NCBI RefSeq assembly: GCF_001751365.1
Contig: NZ_LJGT01000035.1
Location: 62,674-126,673 of the forward strand
Reading direction: 5' to 3'
Length of the DNA stretch: 64,000 nt
Source: Streptomyces abyssalis
Lineage (GTDB): Bacteria > Actinomycetota > Actinomycetes > Streptomycetales > Streptomycetaceae
Shown here: positions 26,554 through 35,077 of the stretch, in pieces
How positions within the stretch are numbered: the stretch's first letter is position 1
How the letters are laid out: every line of letters starts with the position of its first letter
The notes under the pieces: generated by a model
What the model saw: only the letters and a program-made list of their open reading frames with translations
What the model was told of the DNA's origin: nothing
Database searches by the model: none
Program-made: the position numbers and the translations under genes

Positions 26554-27582
26554 TCACCGCTGCTCGTCCTCCTGGCTGCGGTGCACCAGTTCGCGCAGCA
26601 CGTCCTCCATCGTGACCACACCCGCCGTACGCCCGTCGTCGTCCATCACCGCGGCGAGGTGCGTGCTGCTGGAGCGCATCGCTCCCAGCACGTCGTCCAG
26701 CGGCATCGACGCACGGACGCGCGCGATAGGGCGCATCGCCGTCGCCGGGAAGGCCGCATCGCGGGGGAGGGCGTCGAGAGCGTCCTTGACGTGCAGATAG
26801 CCCAGGGCGCGCCCCTTGCTGTCGACGACGGGGAACCGGGAGAAGCCCGAACTTGCCGAGAGCTGCTCCAGCTCCTCGGGAGTCACCCCCAGACGCGCGG
26901 CGACCACCTGCTCGGTCGGCTTCGCGATCTCGCCCACGGGTCGCCGGCCGAGTTCCAGCGCGTCACGCAGCCGCTCCGTGGAGCGGTCGTCCAGCAGCCC
27001 CGCCTCGCTGGAGTCCGCGACCATCTGCGCCAGTTCGTCGTCCGAGAACGTCGAGACGACCTCGCCCCTCGGCTCCACGCGCAGCAGCTTCAGCAGGCTG
27101 TTGGCGAAGGCGTTCACCGTGAAGATCACCGGCCGGAGCGCGCGGGACAGCGCGACGAGCGGCGGCCCCAGCAGCAGCGCCGCACGCTCCGGCCCGGCCA
27201 GCGCGATGTTCTTCGGCACCATCTCGCCCAGCAGCATGTGCGCGTACGTGGCGACGGACAGTGCGATGACGAAGGAGATGATGCGGGCCAGGCCCTCGCC
27301 CACGCCCATCGTGTGGAAGAGAGGCTCCAGAAGGTGCTCGATCGCGGGCTCCGCGACGACACCGAGCACCAGCGTGCACAGCGTGATGCCCAGCTGCGCC
27401 GCGGCCATCAGCGCGGAGACGTTCTCCAGGCCCCACAGGACGCGGCGTGCGCGCCTGTCGCCCTGCTCGGCGCGGGGCTCGATCTGCGCGCGGCGCACGG
27501 AGATCAGCGCGAACTCGCTGCCCACGAAGAAGGCGTTGGCGACTAGCGTCAGCAGCCCGATGAACAGCTGGATCGCGGTCAC
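26554..27582 (-). CDS. CNNM/DUF21 transmembrane protein with CBS domains (CorC/HlyC type)
   Basis: A 342-residue membrane protein. Residues 1-140 form the DUF21 (CNNM) transmembrane domain with NAFFVGSEFALISVRR and the LGEMVPKNIAL motif. Residues about 205-330 hold a CBS pair (PVVDSKGRALGYLHVKDAL, VMDDDGRTAGVVTMEDVL). The C-terminal CorC_HlyC transporter-associated domain is absent, so it is shorter than its upstream partner. Family members transport or sense Mg2+ or Co2+. The GTG start overlaps the stop of the upstream paralogue (GTGA). Confidence 0.88.
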   Translation of the reverse strand: MTAIQLFIGLLTLVANAFFVGSEFALISVRRAQIEPRAEQGDRRARRVLWGLENVSALMAAAQLGITLCTLVLGVVAEPAIEHLLEPLFHTMGVGEGLARIISFVIALSVATYAHMLLGEMVPKNIALAGPERAALLLGPPLVALSRALRPVIFTVNAFANSLLKLLRVEPRGEVVSTFSDDELAQMVADSSEAGLLDDRSTERLRDALELGRRPVGEIAKPTEQVVAARLGVTPEELEQLSASSGFSRFPVVDSKGRALGYLHVKDALDALPRDAAFPATAMRPIARVRASMPLDDVLGAMRSSSTHLAAVMDDDGRTAGVVTMEDVLRELVHRSQEDEQR

Positions 27583-28928
27583 GGCTTCTCCTCCCCGGCG
27601 GATTCGCCGTCCTCTTCGGGCTCCGGGGGAGCGGTGAGCTGCGCGCGGGCGGCGCGGCGTCCGTGCGCGTCGACCACCTCGATGTGCCAGCCGGCGACGT
27701 CCAGGGCGTCACCCCGCTCGGGAATCCGTCCGAGTTCGGTGGCGATCAGCCCGGCGAGCGTTTCGTACGGGCCTTCCGGGGCGCGCATGCCGATGGCTTC
27801 GAGCTGGTCGGTACGGGTGGCGCCGTCCGCGTCGAAGACCCGCCTTCCGTCGGGATCGTGGCCGGCGGGCGCGAGGTCCGGCGGCTCCTGAGGGTCGTGC
27901 TCGTCACGCACCTCGCCCACGACCTCCTCGATGATGTCCTCGAGGGTGACGACGCCGGCCGTGCCGCCGTACTCGTCGATGACGACGGCGATGCTGCGCT
28001 CCCCGCCGGGCATGCGGTCCAGCAGCCGGTCCACGGTCAGCGACTCCGGTACGAGCAGCGGTTCCCTCATCAGCTCCGTCACCGGATAGCGGGGGCGCTC
28101 CTCGGCCGGGACCGCCAGCACGTCCTTGATGCGTACGATGCCGACGACCGTGTCCAGCCCGCCGCGGACCACGGGGAAGCGGGAGAGCCCCGTGGCACGC
28201 GTCGCGTTGGCGACGTCCTCGGCGTTCGCCTGCACATCCAGGGAGGTGACCTGCACCCGCGGGGTCATGACGTTCTCCGCGGTGAGCTCCGCGAGGTGCA
28301 GGGTCCTCACGAACAGATCGGCGGTGTCGGCCTCCAGCGCGCCCTCCTTCGCCGAGTGCCGGGCGAGGGCGGCCAGTTCCCGCGGTGAGCGCGCGGAGTC
28401 GAGCTCCTCGGTCGGCTCCAGGCCCATCATCACCATTATCCGGTTGGCCGTGTTGTTCAGATGCCGGATGAGCGGACGGAAGACGGCCGAGAAGACACGC
28501 TGCGGTGTGGCGACGGCCTTGGCGATGGGCAGCGGCCGGGAGATCGCCCAGTTCTTCGGTACGAGCTCCCCGACCACCATGAGCACGAGCGTGGAGAGCG
28601 CCGTCCCGATGACGAGTGCCGCAGACGGCGCCGCCGAGGGCGGCACACCCGCCGCCCGGAGCGGGCCCGCGATCAGCTTGGCGATCGACGGCTCGGCGAG
28701 CATGCCGACGACGAGGTTGGTGACCGTGATCCCGAGCTGCGCCCCGGACAGCTGGAAGGTCAGCGACCGCACCGCTGCCAGGGCACTCTGCGCGCCCCGC
28801 TCGCCGCGCTGCACCGCACGCTCCAGATCGGCGCGCTCGACCGTCGTCAGCGAGAACTCGGCGGCGACGAAGGCTCCGCAGGCCAGCGCGAGGAGCAGCG
28901 CCAGCAGGAGGAAGAGAACCTCGGTCAC
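27579..28928 (-). CDS. CNNM/DUF21 transmembrane protein with CBS and CorC_HlyC domains
   Basis: A 449-residue paralogue of the next gene. It has the DUF21 membrane domain (ACGAFVAAEFSLTTVERADLE, VVGELVPKNWAIS), a CBS pair near residues 215-340 (VRGGLDTVVGIVRIKDVLAV, VVIDEYGGTAGVVTLEDIIEE), and a C-terminal CorC_HlyC domain (GPYETLAGLIATELGRIPERGD). It is likely a divalent cation transporter or regulator. The GTG 28928 start has GGAGG eight bases upstream. The two genes form a tightly coupled pair, common in actinobacteria. Confidence 0.9.
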   Translation of the reverse strand: MTEVLFLLLALLLALACGAFVAAEFSLTTVERADLERAVQRGERGAQSALAAVRSLTFQLSGAQLGITVTNLVVGMLAEPSIAKLIAGPLRAAGVPPSAAPSAALVIGTALSTLVLMVVGELVPKNWAISRPLPIAKAVATPQRVFSAVFRPLIRHLNNTANRIMVMMGLEPTEELDSARSPRELAALARHSAKEGALEADTADLFVRTLHLAELTAENVMTPRVQVTSLDVQANAEDVANATRATGLSRFPVVRGGLDTVVGIVRIKDVLAVPAEERPRYPVTELMREPLLVPESLTVDRLLDRMPGGERSIAVVIDEYGGTAGVVTLEDIIEEVVGEVRDEHDPQEPPDLAPAGHDPDGRRVFDADGATRTDQLEAIGMRAPEGPYETLAGLIATELGRIPERGDALDVAGWHIEVVDAHGRRAARAQLTAPPEPEEDGESAGEEKP

Positions 28929-29198
28929 CGCACGGCCTCCGCTGGCGGCCGGAAGGCGCGGCGGGACGCGGCGTGAAACGCGGGGCGGGGCTGAGCGGTC
29001 ACGACGTGCCGGTCACGGTGCTGTCTGCTGTTGGGAGAATCGCCCATCGGCGGACTCTCACACCTTTCGGTCGAGGCTGCCCCGGGTGGTGCGCGGGGTC
29101 GCGGACGTCACTGGTCGGAGGTTCGCAAGTGACGGCGGTCGTTCATCGTAGACGGACAGTGCCCCGGCGAGTTCCCCCGGCATCGCATCGGTATGCGC

Positions 29199-29621
29199 TC
29201 AGGACAGGTGCTTGACCCACCGGCTCCACTGCGGCTCCGAGCCGTAGCCGGCGGCGGTCCACGCGGAGTGCGCCGGGGCGTTGTGGTCGAGCACCATCGC
29301 ATCGGCCCGCCGGCCGCCGAGTGCGGCGAACCGCCGCTCGGCTGCCTGAAGGAGCGCGCCGGCCACGCCCTGCCGGCGCTGCCGGGGGCACACGGCCAGA
29401 CGGTAGAGATGGCAGCGCCAGCCGTCGTAGCCGGCGATCACCGTGCCCACGAGCTCTCCGTCGCGTTCCGCGAGCAGCAAGGCGTGCAGATCCCGGGCGA
29501 CGAGTGCGTTCACGCCGCTCCGGTCGTCGCTGATGCTGGTGCCCTCCGCGGCCTCCGCCCAGAAATCCAGAACGCCGTCGACGTCGTGGCCTGTCGCTGC
29601 CCGTATCACGAGATCGCTCAT
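29199..29621 (-). CDS. GNAT family N-acetyltransferase
   Basis: A 140-residue single-domain acetyltransferase. The acetyl-CoA binding loop PRQRRQGVAGALLQAAE is at about 78-95, preceded by GTVIAGYDGWRCHLYRLAVCP, and the final strand carries the usual NAPAHSAWTAAGYG. The family resembles YpeA-like enzymes. It starts at ATG 29621 without a visible ribosome site. The acceptor substrate is unknown. The 270 bp between it and the CNNM genes hold nothing recognisable. Confidence 0.85.
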   Translation of the reverse strand: MSDLVIRAATGHDVDGVLDFWAEAAEGTSISDDRSGVNALVARDLHALLLAERDGELVGTVIAGYDGWRCHLYRLAVCPRQRRQGVAGALLQAAERRFAALGGRRADAMVLDHNAPAHSAWTAAGYGSEPQWSRWVKHLS

Positions 29622-29710
29622 GCCGGCAGTCGAGCATCCGGCCGCCGGCGACAGCCAGGGTTTTCACCATTCGGACGCGGTCCGCGTGGCACTCCTCGCT
29701 CAGCGCTCAA

Positions 29711-30091
29711 TCAGCCGCGTATTCGCAACGACGGCGTCAGCACGACAAGCAGCACGGCCAGATTCGCCACCGTCCCGAACGGCAGATACCACAACCCGAG
29801 CACTGCGATGATCGTCACCGCCCGCCAGGCCCCCGCCGCGCCCGCGGCGAAGACGGCCCCCGAGGTGAGATACGCCGCCGCATAGCCGACGAAGATCCAC
29901 TTGACCGGCAGCGACCTCGGGTCGAGCCCGATGCCGGAGAGCAGATTCGCCCAGGGGCCCAGCTGACCGGCGTGCGTGCCGCTGTCCGGCGTCACGAAGT
30001 CGCCGGTCACCAGGGCGTGCAGCCCGTCGAAGAGCATCCAGCCGCCCGTGACGGCCACCAGCGCCGACGCCACCCAGCCTGCCCAGTGCAC
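29711..30091 (-). CDS. Small four-helix membrane protein
   Basis: A 126-residue protein with about four hydrophobic segments (GWVASALVAVTGGWMLFDGL, VKWIFVGYAAAYLTSGAVFAAGAAG, VTIIAVLGLWYLP, VANLAVLLVVLTPS). Function is unknown; it resembles small actinomycete integral membrane proteins with no assigned role. GTG 30091 is chosen because GGAGGGGGAAGG ends two bases upstream; an ATG at 30142 would add 17 polar residues. Confidence 0.65.
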   Translation of the reverse strand: MHWAGWVASALVAVTGGWMLFDGLHALVTGDFVTPDSGTHAGQLGPWANLLSGIGLDPRSLPVKWIFVGYAAAYLTSGAVFAAGAAGAWRAVTIIAVLGLWYLPFGTVANLAVLLVVLTPSLRIRG

Positions 30092-30240
30092 GGCCTTCCC
30101 CCTCCCGTGATCCGAGGGATCCCCACAAGCCCCTCGACTCACGGAACTCTAGAGCCGGGCACTGACACCGGCCGGTGGCCGCGTAAGCATCTCGGCGGCA
30201 CCGCACGTCCGCGGCAACCCCCGCACGCTCCCCCTCCCGC

Positions 30241-30262
30241 TGCTAGCGCATGAGTGCTAGCG
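30241..30262 (+). promoter_or_regulatory. Tandem TGCTAGCG repeats upstream of the RHH gene
   Basis: TGCTAGCG occurs at 30241-30248 and 30255-30262, 14 bp apart, each with the palindromic core GCTAGC. They end eight bases before the GTG of the RHH antitoxin-like gene. Ribbon-helix-helix antitoxins typically bind such short repeats at their own promoters. Confidence 0.6.
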
Positions 30263-30269
30263 TAGAGGT

Positions 30270-30515
30270 GTGTCGAAGACCCAGCTGAACGTCCGCGTGG
30301 ACGAAGCGACCGCACAGACAGCGCGTGAGCGCGCCACCGAGCGGGGGATGAGTATGAACCGCTACATCGAGGAACTAGTCGAGCGGGACGCGGGCGAGGC
30401 CGGCCAGACCTTCGTCGAGGCGGCGTCGGACTTCATGAAGAACTACGAGTCGGTCTTCGCGGAGGAGTTCCCCGAACCGGGACGGCGCGAGAGCGAGGGC
30501 CTTCCGCGTACGTGA
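30270..30515 (+). CDS. Ribbon-helix-helix antitoxin-like protein
   Basis: An 81-residue protein. The N-terminal 45 residues fit an Arc/CopG RHH fold: strand KTQLNVRVDEATAQ, helix ARERATERG, turn MSMN, helix RYIEELVERD. The C-terminal half is acidic, suited to binding and masking a toxin. The start is GTG 30270, with AGAGG almost touching it; the message may be nearly leaderless. Its stop overlaps the next gene's GTG (GTGA). With the following Fic/Doc-like gene it has the layout of a type II toxin-antitoxin pair. Confidence 0.75.
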   Translation: MSKTQLNVRVDEATAQTARERATERGMSMNRYIEELVERDAGEAGQTFVEAASDFMKNYESVFAEEFPEPGRRESEGLPRT

Positions 30516-30883
30516 CTCTCCGCATCGACCTCGCCTGGCTTCTGATGGTCGCGGAGGCGAAAGCCCCGGGGGACCCGCGTGTCACCGATTACGGTGCCCT
30601 CGTCGCCGCCGTCAGCAGGCACGAAGCGACCATATTCGAACGTCCCGTCTACGCGGAGCCGCACGACCGTGCCGCCGCACTGCTGCAGCTGCTGCTCCAT
30701 GTTCCGGCGCTGGAGCGCGGCAACGCCCTCTTCGCCTCAGCCGCCGCCTACGGCTATCTCGTCGCCAGCGGCCTGCGGGTCACCACGTCGCCGGAGAAGA
30801 TCCGCGATCTGGCCTGGCTGGTCAAGGACGGCTCAGCGGGCGTACGCGACATCGCCCTGGAACTGCGCTCCTGGACGCGCTGA
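30512..30883 (+). CDS. Fic/Doc-like protein with a degenerate catalytic motif (toxin-like)
   Basis: A 123-residue helical protein matching the small proteins annotated in Streptomyces as fic family toxin component: RIDLAWLLMVAEAKAP, DYGALVAAVSRHEAT, DRAAALLQLLLHVPALERGNALFASAAAYGYL. The Doc/Fic motif HxFxDGNKR should lie at HVPALERGNALF. A His and the GN are there but the spacing and the terminal Lys/Arg are lost, so AMP- or phospho-transfer cannot be assumed. Translation is coupled to the RHH gene by a 4-bp overlap. Confidence 0.7.
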   Translation: MTLRIDLAWLLMVAEAKAPGDPRVTDYGALVAAVSRHEATIFERPVYAEPHDRAAALLQLLLHVPALERGNALFASAAAYGYLVASGLRVTTSPEKIRDLAWLVKDGSAGVRDIALELRSWTR

Positions 30884-30957
30884 CAGGACGCAAGGACCCC
30901 GCGACGGGACGGGGAGACGGGACGGGTGACAGCGCGGGACCGCCCGCATGCAGCGGT

Positions 30958-31629
30958 TCACGGGCGCCGTGCGCTGCCCAGCACATGGAACGAGCTCGGG
31001 AGCACCGGACCGTCCTGCGGCACGACCAGCCGCCGGAACGAGACGTCCGTGAAGCCCGCCTCCTTGATCAGCCCGACCGGGTCGCGGGAGGTGTGACAGC
31101 CGCCGAGGAGCAGTGGCCACACCGTGGCGTCGAGGACACGCTGGAACCGCAGCATCCCGGGCCGGTCCTCGGCGCGGCCGTGCTCGTAGAAGCGCAGTTC
31201 ACCACCGGGCCGCAGCACGCGACGTACCTCGTCGAGGGCCAGTGGGACATCGGGGAGAGAGCACATCACCAGGGAGCAGACCGCCGCGTCGCACGAGGCG
31301 TCGGCGGCGGGAAGCGCCTGTGCGGTTCCGTCGACCACGTGCACCGGCACCGGTGCCTTGCCCGCTGCCGCGGTGGCGGCCCCGCGCAGACGCGGCTCGG
31401 GCTCGACGGCGATCACCTCGGAGACGCCCGGGGGGTAGCGGGCGAAGTTGAGTCCGTTGCCCGCTCCGATCTCGATCACCCGGCCGGTGAGCCCGGACAG
31501 CAGCTCCTCCCGGTGTGCCCGCACCCCCATCCGTACGTCGGCCGCTTCGCTCTGCCGCTCGTAGAAACGGGCGAACAGCGGGTGACGCACGGCTCGTTCA
31601 CGTGCCCGTTCGGTGTCACGTGCGGGCAT
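30958..31629 (-). CDS. Class I SAM-dependent methyltransferase
   Basis: A 223-residue methyltransferase. Motif I VIEIGAGNGLNFARYP binds SAM, motif II is VIAVEPEPRLR, the post-I region has GTAQALPAADASCDAAVCSLVMCSLPD, and motif III VRRVLRPGGELRFYEHG. This matches the UbiE/Methyltransf_11 branch, often annotated phosphatidylethanolamine N-methyltransferase-like, but no substrate motif is distinctive. ATG 31629 has GGGAAGGGA upstream; a longer N-terminal reading is Arg/Gly noise. Confidence 0.85.
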   Translation of the reverse strand: MPARDTERARERAVRHPLFARFYERQSEAADVRMGVRAHREELLSGLTGRVIEIGAGNGLNFARYPPGVSEVIAVEPEPRLRGAATAAAGKAPVPVHVVDGTAQALPAADASCDAAVCSLVMCSLPDVPLALDEVRRVLRPGGELRFYEHGRAEDRPGMLRFQRVLDATVWPLLLGGCHTSRDPVGLIKEAGFTDVSFRRLVVPQDGPVLPSSFHVLGSARRP

Positions 31630-31736
31630 GGCCCGTCCCTTCCCTCGGAGGCCGGCGCGCCGGAGTGACGCGGCAGGATGCCCTGATTCTGCCCCGCCGG
31701 CACATTCGCCCGGGAGGATACCGGCCGTTGAGGGTC

Positions 31737-32435
31737 TCAGCCGCCGGTGCGGGAGCCGCCCAGACCGGCTGCCAGCCAACCCGGCGCCGCCGCACGGAAG
31801 TCGGCGGTGGCCATGGCTCCCGCCCCCGCGGGCAGCACGCCCAGCAGGGCGCTGCCGGCGGCCGCCGGCAGATCCTCCACGTTGCAGCGCGCGGCCAGAC
31901 CGGGCTCGGCGGGGAAGCTTCCGATGACCACGCCGCGGATGCGCAACCCGCGTGCGCGCAGCGCCTCCGCCGTCAGAGCGGTCGCGTTGAGTGTGCCGAG
32001 CCCGGCGGCGGCGACCACCACGACGTCGGCGTCCAGCAGGCGTGCCGCGTCCGCCAGCGTGGTCCCCGCATCGTCGTACCGTACGAGGAGCCCGCCCGCG
32101 CCCTCGACCAGCACCACATCGTGAACGGCGGCCAGCTCGCGCGCCGCCTCCGCCACCTGCCCGGGGGTGACGGACGGAAGCCCAGCCCGGCGCGCGGCGG
32201 TCCCGGGTGCCAACGGCTCGGGGTAGCGGGCGAGTTCGGCGCCGGTGACCTCCTCGCCCGCCAGCTGCCGCACCCGCTCCACATCGCCCGGTTCACCGTC
32301 GGCCAGGCCCGTCTGAGCCGGCTTGAGGACAGCCACGGAGCAGCCGCGTGCCAGAGCAGCCGCGGCCATCGCCGCCGTGGCGACCGTCTTGCCGACCTCC
32401 GTGTCCGTCCCGGTGACGACGGTGACGCCCCGCAC
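31737..32435 (-). CDS. bioD: Dethiobiotin synthase
   Basis: A 232-residue P-loop ligase that closes the ureido ring of dethiobiotin using CO2 and ATP. The P-loop [10 protein letters not shown] (residues 8-17), the KPAQTG motif and [11 protein letters not shown] are diagnostic. It is the last gene of bioB-bioA-bioD, starting at GTG 32435 three bases after the bioA stop, with GGAGGG upstream. It catalyses the third step after BioF and BioA. Confidence 0.95.
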   Translation of the reverse strand: MRGVTVVTGTDTEVGKTVATAAMAAAALARGCSVAVLKPAQTGLADGEPGDVERVRQLAGEEVTGAELARYPEPLAPGTAARRAGLPSVTPGQVAEAARELAAVHDVVLVEGAGGLLVRYDDAGTTLADAARLLDADVVVVAAAGLGTLNATALTAEALRARGLRIRGVVIGSFPAEPGLAARCNVEDLPAAAGSALLGVLPAGAGAMATADFRAAAPGWLAAGLGGSRTGG

Positions 32436-32438
32436 CGG

Positions 32439-33764
32439 TCAGCCCTCCGCGGCCGCGGCGCGCATCGCCGCGCAGACAGCCGCGAGGTCCTCGTCGCCCG
32501 TGACGTACGGAGGCATCGCGTAGACCATGTCGCGGAACGGGCGCAGCCACACTCCGTGGCGCGCCGCAGCACGCGTCGCCGCGGCCATGTCGGCCTCGTG
32601 GCCGAGCTGCAGCACACCGATCGCGCCGAGTACCCGTACCCCGGTCACACCCGGCAGCTCCTCGGCGCCGGCCAGGCCCGTGCGCAGCCCCTCCTCGACG
32701 CGGCGCACCTCCGCGGCCCAGTCCCCCTCCAGGAGCAGCCCGACGGACGCGTCCGCGACGGCGGCGGCCAGCGGATTGCCCATGAACGTCGGACCGTGCG
32801 CCAGCACCGGAACCTCGCCCTGCGAGATGCCCGCGGCGACCCGCGGCGTGCACAGGGCCGCCGCGAGCGTCAGGTAACCGCCGGTGAGGGCCTTGCCCAG
32901 GCACATCACGTCCGGGGTGACGCCGGCGTGATCCGCGGCGAACAGGGCGCCGGTGCGTCCGAAACCCGTGGCGATCTCGTCCAGCACCAGCAGCACGTCG
33001 TGCTCGTCGCACGCCTCCCTCAACGCCCGTACGTACGCGGGAGAATGGAAGCGCATGCCGCCCGCACCCTGGACGACGGGTTCCACGATCACGGCGGCCA
33101 GTTCGTCCGCGTGCCTGCCGACCGTCTCGCGCAGGTGACGCACATAGGCCTCGTCCGGTGCGGCACCGAAACCGGGGGGTGGTGCGTCCGCGAAGACCTG
33201 CCGCGGCAGAACCCCGGACCACAGTTCGTGCATGCCGCCCTCGGGGTCGCACACCGACATGGGCTGCCAGGTGTCACCGTGGTATCCGCCGCGCCAGGTC
33301 ATCAGCCGCCGCTTGGCGCCTCGCCCCTGCGAACGCCAGTACTGCAGGCACATCTTGACGGCGACCTCGACGGAGACGGACCCGGAGTCAGCGAGGAAGA
33401 CGTGCTCCAGTCCCGCCGGGGTGATGTCCACGAGGCGCTTCGCCAGCCGCACGGCAGGCTCGTGCGTCAGCCCGCCGAACATCACGTGGCTCATGCTCTC
33501 CAGCTGCGCACGCGCCGCCTCGTTGAGCACGGGGTGGTTGTAGCCGTGCACCGCCGACCACCACGAGGACATCCCGTCCACCAGCTCGCGCCGCCCGCAG
33601 AACTCCTCGGCGAGGCGCAGACGCACCCCGGACGCGGACTCGACGACCAGCGGTGCCGCGCGGCCGGGCATGGGCCCGTACGGATGCCATACGTGCCGCC
33701 GGTCCAGGTCGAGCAACTCGCGGGTGTCCAGGGGGCTCCGGGCAGCGTGAGAGTCGTGACCCAT
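32439..33764 (-). CDS. bioA: Adenosylmethionine-8-amino-7-oxononanoate aminotransferase
   Basis: A class III PLP aminotransferase of 441 residues, converting KAPA to DAPA. Diagnostic stretches are [60 protein letters not shown] and the PLP lysine in [13 protein letters not shown] 33764 is chosen, leaving 16 bp after bioB; ATG 33788 lies inside the end of bioB and would add eight residues. It sits between bioB and bioD in one transcript. Confidence 0.95.
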   Translation of the reverse strand: MGHDSHAARSPLDTRELLDLDRRHVWHPYGPMPGRAAPLVVESASGVRLRLAEEFCGRRELVDGMSSWWSAVHGYNHPVLNEAARAQLESMSHVMFGGLTHEPAVRLAKRLVDITPAGLEHVFLADSGSVSVEVAVKMCLQYWRSQGRGAKRRLMTWRGGYHGDTWQPMSVCDPEGGMHELWSGVLPRQVFADAPPPGFGAAPDEAYVRHLRETVGRHADELAAVIVEPVVQGAGGMRFHSPAYVRALREACDEHDVLLVLDEIATGFGRTGALFAADHAGVTPDVMCLGKALTGGYLTLAAALCTPRVAAGISQGEVPVLAHGPTFMGNPLAAAVADASVGLLLEGDWAAEVRRVEEGLRTGLAGAEELPGVTGVRVLGAIGVLQLGHEADMAAATRAAARHGVWLRPFRDMVYAMPPYVTGDEDLAAVCAAMRAAAAEG

Positions 33765-33780
33765 GGGGGAGCGGGCGTCC

Positions 33781-34863
33781 TCACGCATTGGGCGGCAGCG
33801 CGGTGCCGGCTCCGCGCCGGCGCACGGCGACCAGATCCCCGGCGCGCTGTCCGGGGTGTTCACGGTGCTCCGGCAGGGTCGTGGTGCCGGTGCCCTCCAC
33901 CTCGAATCCCGCGTCCGCGATCATGTCGAGGTCGGACTGGCCCGCCTGGCCCTCGCTGGTGAGGTAGTCGCCGAGGAAGATGGAGTTGGCCAGGTGCAGC
34001 GCGAGCGGCTGCATCGTGCGCAGGTGCACCTCGCGTCCGGCCGCCAGCCGCACCTCGGCGTCGGGGTGCACGAAGCGCACCATCGCCAGGATGCGCAGCG
34101 CCCGCTGCGGCGTGAGGTTCCACTGGTCCGCCAGCGGTGTCCCCTCGAAGGGGATGAGGAAGTTGACGGGCACCGAGTCCGGGTCCAGCTCGCGCAGCGC
34201 GAAGGCCACGTCCACCAGGTCCCCGTCGCTCTCGCCCATGCCTGCGATCAGCCCGGAACAGGCCGACAGGCCGGCGCCCTGCGCCTGACGCACCGTCTCC
34301 TGCCGGTCGGAGAAGTCATGGGTCGTGCAGATCTCTCCGTAGGTCGCCTCGGAGGTGTTGAGGTTGTGGTTGTAGGCGTCGGCACCCGCCTCCTGCAGGC
34401 GCGCCGCCTGGCCCTCGGAGAGGAGGCCCAGGCACGCGCACACCTCGACGCCCTCGTGCTGGTCCTTGATGGCGGAGATGGTCTGCGAGACACGGTCGAT
34501 GTCGCGGTCGGTGGGCCCGCGGCCGCTGGCGACCAGACAGACGCGCTTCGCGCCGCCCTTGAGACCCGCCTCCGCGGCGGAGGCTGCCTCGTCGGGCTTC
34601 AGCCAGGTGTACTTGAGGATCTCGGCCTTCGAACCGAGACGCTGTGAGCAGTACGAGCAATCCTCAGGACACAGCCCGGACTTGAGGTTGACGAGATAGT
34701 TGAGCTTCACCCTCCGCCCGAACCAGTGGCGGCGCACCTTCCCGGCAGCGGCCACGACATCGAGCAGTTCGTCGTCGGAGGTCTCCAAAACGGCGAGGGC
34801 CTCGTCGCGGGTCGGCAGTTCGCGGCGGAGGCCCTTGTCCGCCAGCGTGTTCAGCAGGTCCAT
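33781..34863 (-). CDS. bioB: Biotin synthase (radical SAM)
   Basis: A 360-residue radical SAM enzyme that inserts sulfur into dethiobiotin. The SAM-cluster motif CPEDCSYC is complete. Other family motifs are [16 protein letters not shown] and the Arg/Asn-containing [17 protein letters not shown]. It starts at ATG 34863 with GGATCACC upstream and leads the bioB-bioA-bioD operon. The 214-bp spacer to the divergent bioF carries an array of ACACCGC half-sites that may regulate both directions. Confidence 0.95.
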   Translation of the reverse strand: MDLLNTLADKGLRRELPTRDEALAVLETSDDELLDVVAAAGKVRRHWFGRRVKLNYLVNLKSGLCPEDCSYCSQRLGSKAEILKYTWLKPDEAASAAEAGLKGGAKRVCLVASGRGPTDRDIDRVSQTISAIKDQHEGVEVCACLGLLSEGQAARLQEAGADAYNHNLNTSEATYGEICTTHDFSDRQETVRQAQGAGLSACSGLIAGMGESDGDLVDVAFALRELDPDSVPVNFLIPFEGTPLADQWNLTPQRALRILAMVRFVHPDAEVRLAAGREVHLRTMQPLALHLANSIFLGDYLTSEGQAGQSDLDMIADAGFEVEGTGTTTLPEHREHPGQRAGDLVAVRRRGAGTALPPNA

Positions 34864-34914
34864 GGTGGTGATCCTTGCCGATTTCCCCGCTCAAGGCCAA
34901 GGAGAGAACTCACA

Positions 34915-34954
34915 ACACCGCCCCGGAGCGGTGTGTGTATCGCCACACCGCTCC
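34915..34954. promoter_or_regulatory. Palindromic half-site array in the divergent bio promoter region
   Basis: Three half-sites occur: ACACCGC (34915-34921), its reverse complement GCGGTGT (34928-34934), and ACACCGC again (34945-34951). The second and third extend to an 11-bp perfect inverted repeat, GGAGCGGTGTG (34925-34935) and CACACCGCTCC (34944-34954), with an 8-bp centre. It lies between bioB and bioF, so a regulator bound here could control both. Confidence 0.6.
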
Positions 34955-35077
34955 CCGGCGGCCGAGGGACTACGGTCTATGGACTGCCGACAAAAGCACG
35001 TGCCGCGTTCCCGTCCCCGTCCCCGGCCGGCCCGGCCGGTGAGGCACCTGCGGACGGAGACACGAGGAGGACCACCC

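Noticed and set aside
24088..27546. An 1152-codon plus-strand open frame across purB, the GDSL gene and a CNNM gene
   Set aside because: It spans three clear minus-strand genes with diagnostic motifs and encodes low-complexity sequence, so it is a shadow.
28929..29198. Possible riboswitch (Mg2+-type) upstream of the CNNM transporters
   Set aside because: No conserved riboswitch core or paired elements could be drawn by eye; left unannotated.
30241..30262. CRISPR-like or integration repeat
   Set aside because: Only two 8-bp copies spaced 14 bp, located at an antitoxin promoter; operator is a better explanation.
31515..33962. A long plus-strand open frame opposite bioD and bioA
   Set aside because: Antisense to conserved biotin genes; no recognisable protein features.
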